NCBI RefSeq assembly: GCF_019670105.1
Contig: NZ_AP023032.1
Location: forward strand, 3,404,972-3,468,971
Origin: Agarivorans albus
GTDB taxonomy: Bacteria; Pseudomonadota; Gammaproteobacteria; Enterobacterales; Celerinatantimonadaceae
DNA length: 64,000 bases
Reading direction: 5' to 3'
Part shown: positions 62,051-64,000 of the stretch, in pieces
How positions within the stretch are numbered: position 1 is the first letter of the stretch
How the letters are laid out: every line of letters begins with the position of its first letter
The notes under the pieces: model-generated
The model's database searches: none
What the model was told of the DNA's origin: nothing
The model's input: only the letters and a program-made list of their open reading frames with translations
Made by a program: the position numbers and the translations under genes

Positions 62051-62758
62051 ATGGCAATAATAGTAGGGCATCGCGGCGCAGCAGGCAGCGCACCAGAAAA
62101 CACTTTAGCAGGTTTAGACCGAGCTGCAGAGCTAGGTTTAAGCTGGGTTGAATTTGATACCTTTTTGGCAAGCGACCACCAAGCTATAGTATTCCACGAT
62201 GAAAACTTAGACCGCTGCACCCACAGCAGCGGCAAAGTGGCTGAGCACAGCTTAGATCAGTTGCTAAGCATCGATGCAGGGGTTAAGTTTGCGCCAGAGT
62301 TTATTGGCCAACAAATCCCAAGCTTGCGCCAATATTTAATACACGCCAAACAATTAGGTTTGAAGCTAAATTTAGAGCTTAAGTATCACCAACAGCCCCG
62401 CCAACAGCTTGCCGAAGCGGTGCTAGAGGAGATTGAGCACTGTAATTTTCCCTTAAGCGATTTGCTGATATCCAGCTTCGATCACCAAATTTTGTTGTTT
62501 TTACATAAACATGCCAAGCAATTAGAGCTCGCCCAGCTTTATGAAGCCCCTCCAGAAAACTGGCGACAACAACTCGCAGACATTGATGCCGTTGCTTGCC
62601 ATTGTAATTATCAAAAGCTGAGTGTCGCCCAAGCTAAACAAATCAAACTGGCGGGTTATCGTTTGTCTACATACACTGTAAATGAGCCCACCGAAATCAC
62701 CGCATTGTTACCATGGTTGGATATGGTTATTAGTGACTTTCCTGAGCGATTTTTATAG
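62051..62758 (+). CDS. ugpQ: Glycerophosphodiester phosphodiesterase, cytosolic type
   Basis: A 235-residue TIM-barrel enzyme releasing glycerol-3-phosphate from glycerophosphodiesters. The metal and catalytic residues are visible: VGHRGAAGSAPENT (HR and EN), WVEFDTFL (E/D), VFHDENLDRCT (H) and LNLELKY (E). No signal peptide is present, matching the cytosolic UgpQ type. It is compact, with the next gene starting 48 bp later. Confidence 0.9.
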   Translation: MAIIVGHRGAAGSAPENTLAGLDRAAELGLSWVEFDTFLASDHQAIVFHDENLDRCTHSSGKVAEHSLDQLLSIDAGVKFAPEFIGQQIPSLRQYLIHAKQLGLKLNLELKYHQQPRQQLAEAVLEEIEHCNFPLSDLLISSFDHQILLFLHKHAKQLELAQLYEAPPENWRQQLADIDAVACHCNYQKLSVAQAKQIKLAGYRLSTYTVNEPTEITALLPWLDMVISDFPERFL

Positions 62759-62806
62759 TCCCTAGTGTGTGAAAAGTTTGCATACTTAATTCGCAGGAAG
62801 CGAGCC

Positions 62807-63304
62807 ATGACGCCAGCAAACTTGTCACCTCAGCAGCAACTTAAAGAACGCATTCTCGATCAGGTATTGGCCTTTCTATTAGAGGGTGATTGGCAGCAAA
62901 TTGAGATGAAGAACATCGCCAGCCAATGCGGTATTAGCGACGCAGAACTTAACGACTGCTTTCCTAACTTGCAATCGATAACTTCGGCGGTAAATAGCCG
63001 ACTGACTCAAAACTTTATTCAACACCTAGATTTAAGTAGCCGAGAAAGCTTGCGCCTCACTTGGTTAGACAGTTTGGAGTCTCCACGTTTTCGGGCGATT
63101 GTGCATTTGTTTATTGATGCATCTCAGCAAAAAAGTGTGGCGTGGCGTTTAGCGAACGTTGGATGGAATCAGTTTACTAACCATGTGGCTAGCCATTTAG
63201 GTTATCAGGCCGTGAATCAAGATCTCCCCTGGCTGCTGGGGAAATCGATGCTGAAGTTTATTAACCAACGTGGTCGCACATCACTTAAAAGCGTAGATAG
63301 CTAA
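62807..63304 (+). CDS. TetR-like transcriptional regulator
   Basis: A 165-residue protein with an N-terminal TetR-type helix-turn-helix (ILDQVLAFLLEGDWQQIEMKNIASQCGISDAELNDCFPNLQSI) and a helical C-terminal part. It is shorter than usual TetR regulators (about 200), and the ligand domain is not recognisable. The ATG at 62807 has AGGAAGCGAG upstream; a GTG 42 nt earlier is less likely. Its stop overlaps the stop of the convergent GNAT gene by 4 bp. Confidence 0.75.
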   Translation: MTPANLSPQQQLKERILDQVLAFLLEGDWQQIEMKNIASQCGISDAELNDCFPNLQSITSAVNSRLTQNFIQHLDLSSRESLRLTWLDSLESPRFRAIVHLFIDASQQKSVAWRLANVGWNQFTNHVASHLGYQAVNQDLPWLLGKSMLKFINQRGRTSLKSVDS

Positions 63305-63846
63305 CTTTGAGGTTGTAGTAGGTCATCGCCAATCAGTGAGTAAATTGCCGCATGGCAAGGCTTGCCGTAATCCAATACTCGTGCACGTGCTAAGCATTCA
63401 AACTGAGCGCCGGCCTTTTCAGCAACGCGGCGGCTAGCAAAATTTTCTTCAGCGATAACCAACTCTAGTCGGTTTAGCTGCAAAGCATTAAAGGCATAAT
63501 CAGCCATTAAACGCACGGCTTCGGTGGCGATGCCTTTTCCGCTGGCGCTGTCTTTTATCCAATAACCCAAGTTGGCGGCGCGGTAATTCCATTCAATACG
63601 ATTAATGGCAATAGCGCCCAAAAACTCCCCACCTTGGCTAGCAAATATGCCCATATCAAAGGCAATGTTCTTGGCAATCGCAGCTTGGCTTAGCGCTAAC
63701 CAAGAGCGGCTTTCCTCTTCTGGGTAATCTTCTTCCATCCAATCTAGCCAACGACACCCGCTAATAGCCGTTTCGCGAACCGCCGCGGCATGGGCAACAG
63801 CATCGCTTGGTAGATAAGGGCGAATAAGTACGTGCTTGCCTCGCAT
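63301..63846 (-). CDS. GNAT-family N-acetyltransferase (RimJ/RimL type)
   Basis: A 181-residue acetyltransferase. The acetyl-CoA loop (LGYWIKDSASGKGIATEAVRLMADYAF) and the following NRLELVIAEENFASRRVAEKAGAQFE segment match the RimJ/RimL group, which acetylates protein N-termini or antibiotics. AGGAG, which overlaps the stop of the upstream membrane-protein gene, precedes the ATG, so the two are coupled. Confidence 0.9.
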   Translation of the reverse strand: MRGKHVLIRPYLPSDAVAHAAAVRETAISGCRWLDWMEEDYPEEESRSWLALSQAAIAKNIAFDMGIFASQGGEFLGAIAINRIEWNYRAANLGYWIKDSASGKGIATEAVRLMADYAFNALQLNRLELVIAEENFASRRVAEKAGAQFECLARARVLDYGKPCHAAIYSLIGDDLLQPQS

Positions 63847-63855
63847 GTTTAGCTC

Positions 63856-64000
63856 CTAGGCTGGCGAATTACTATAAACATAGGCTGCAAAACCTATCCA
63901 CGACAAACCTAGCAGTACCCAAGGCAAATACTGCGGCTTGTTCGAGCCTGCAGATTGTTGGCTTTCCTGTGCATCAACTTGCTTATCACTTTGCTGGCGA
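63856..64000 (-). CDS. C-terminal end of a membrane protein, partial
   Basis: An open frame enters from the right edge and ends at the TAG at 63856-63858. The visible 48 residues are a polar Gln/Ser-rich linker, then a hydrophobic helix (YLPWVLLGLSWIGFAAYVY) and a short tail. The family cannot be told. The stop is 9 nt before the GNAT start, in the same orientation, indicating an operon. Confidence 0.6.
   Translation of the reverse strand, partial: RQQSDKQVDAQESQQSAGSNKPQYLPWVLLGLSWIGFAAYVYSNSPA

Noticed and set aside
1-64000. tRNA genes, rRNA genes, CRISPR arrays, transposases, prophage
   Set aside because: Reading the gaps gave no cloverleaf, no regularly spaced repeats and no recombinase-like protein.

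Overview
The window looks like chromosome of a marine gammaproteobacterium of the Alteromonadales type (Agarivorans- or Shewanella-like; inferred from gene content, not proven). Base composition is moderate in GC, and genes are dense, mostly single or in short operons on both strands. I see no rRNA, tRNA, CRISPR array, transposase or phage genes.

Layout. 1-3451: a PEP-CTERM module, with a partial TPR protein of the PrsT type and a PEP-CTERM-anchored protein that has a sigma-54-like promoter. 3695-11860: ferredoxin-NADP reductase, lipocalin, TSUP exporter, L-2-hydroxyglutarate oxidase, peroxiredoxin, S1/P1 nuclease, DUF523-DUF1722 protein, DUF4382 lipoprotein and a PfkB kinase. 12063-15411: ECF sigma factor SigZ, a eukaryotic-type glutathione synthetase and a MalY/PatB C-S lyase, a possible thiol module. 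15625-23956: S1-domain protein, chemoreceptor, AraC regulator, aminotransferase, bifunctional ornithine lipid synthase OlsF and small unknowns.

24164-26018 is a complete acyl-homoserine-lactone quorum-sensing locus: luxI, an RsaM-family gene on the opposite strand, then luxR. Two lux-box-like palindromes lie in its control regions, and a third, perfect copy (AACTGT-N8-ACAGTT) lies at the same distance (about 70 bp) upstream of glgC at 34007. Glycogen synthesis may therefore belong to the quorum regulon. I consider this the most interesting signal in the window.

26110-35260: TRIC-type channel, serA-serC of the alphaproteobacterial kind, Nudix hydrolase, octaheme hydroxylamine-oxidoreductase-like cytochrome with its NapC-type tetraheme quinol dehydrogenase, thioesterase, orphan solute-binding protein and glgC. 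35289-42975: YkuI-like EAL protein, assimilatory nitrate reductase, RNase HI, LysR/SDR pair and a YdcH protein.

43179-46903 is an arsenate-resistance operon of the ArsJ type: an ArsC-ArsR fusion, a tyrosine-phosphatase-like protein, GAPDH and the ArsJ efflux pump. Downstream, 46905-50530 is an AT-rich, rearranged patch of unknown genes with two nearly identical 150-bp direct repeats and a displaced relic of the arsJ 3' end. 50715-64000: Ntn hydrolase, PAS-EAL-CBS protein, methyltransferase, ExeM/NucH-type secreted nuclease, MFS/LysR pair, voltage-gated K+ channel, glycerophosphodiesterase, TetR-like regulator, GNAT enzyme and the end of a membrane protein running off the window.
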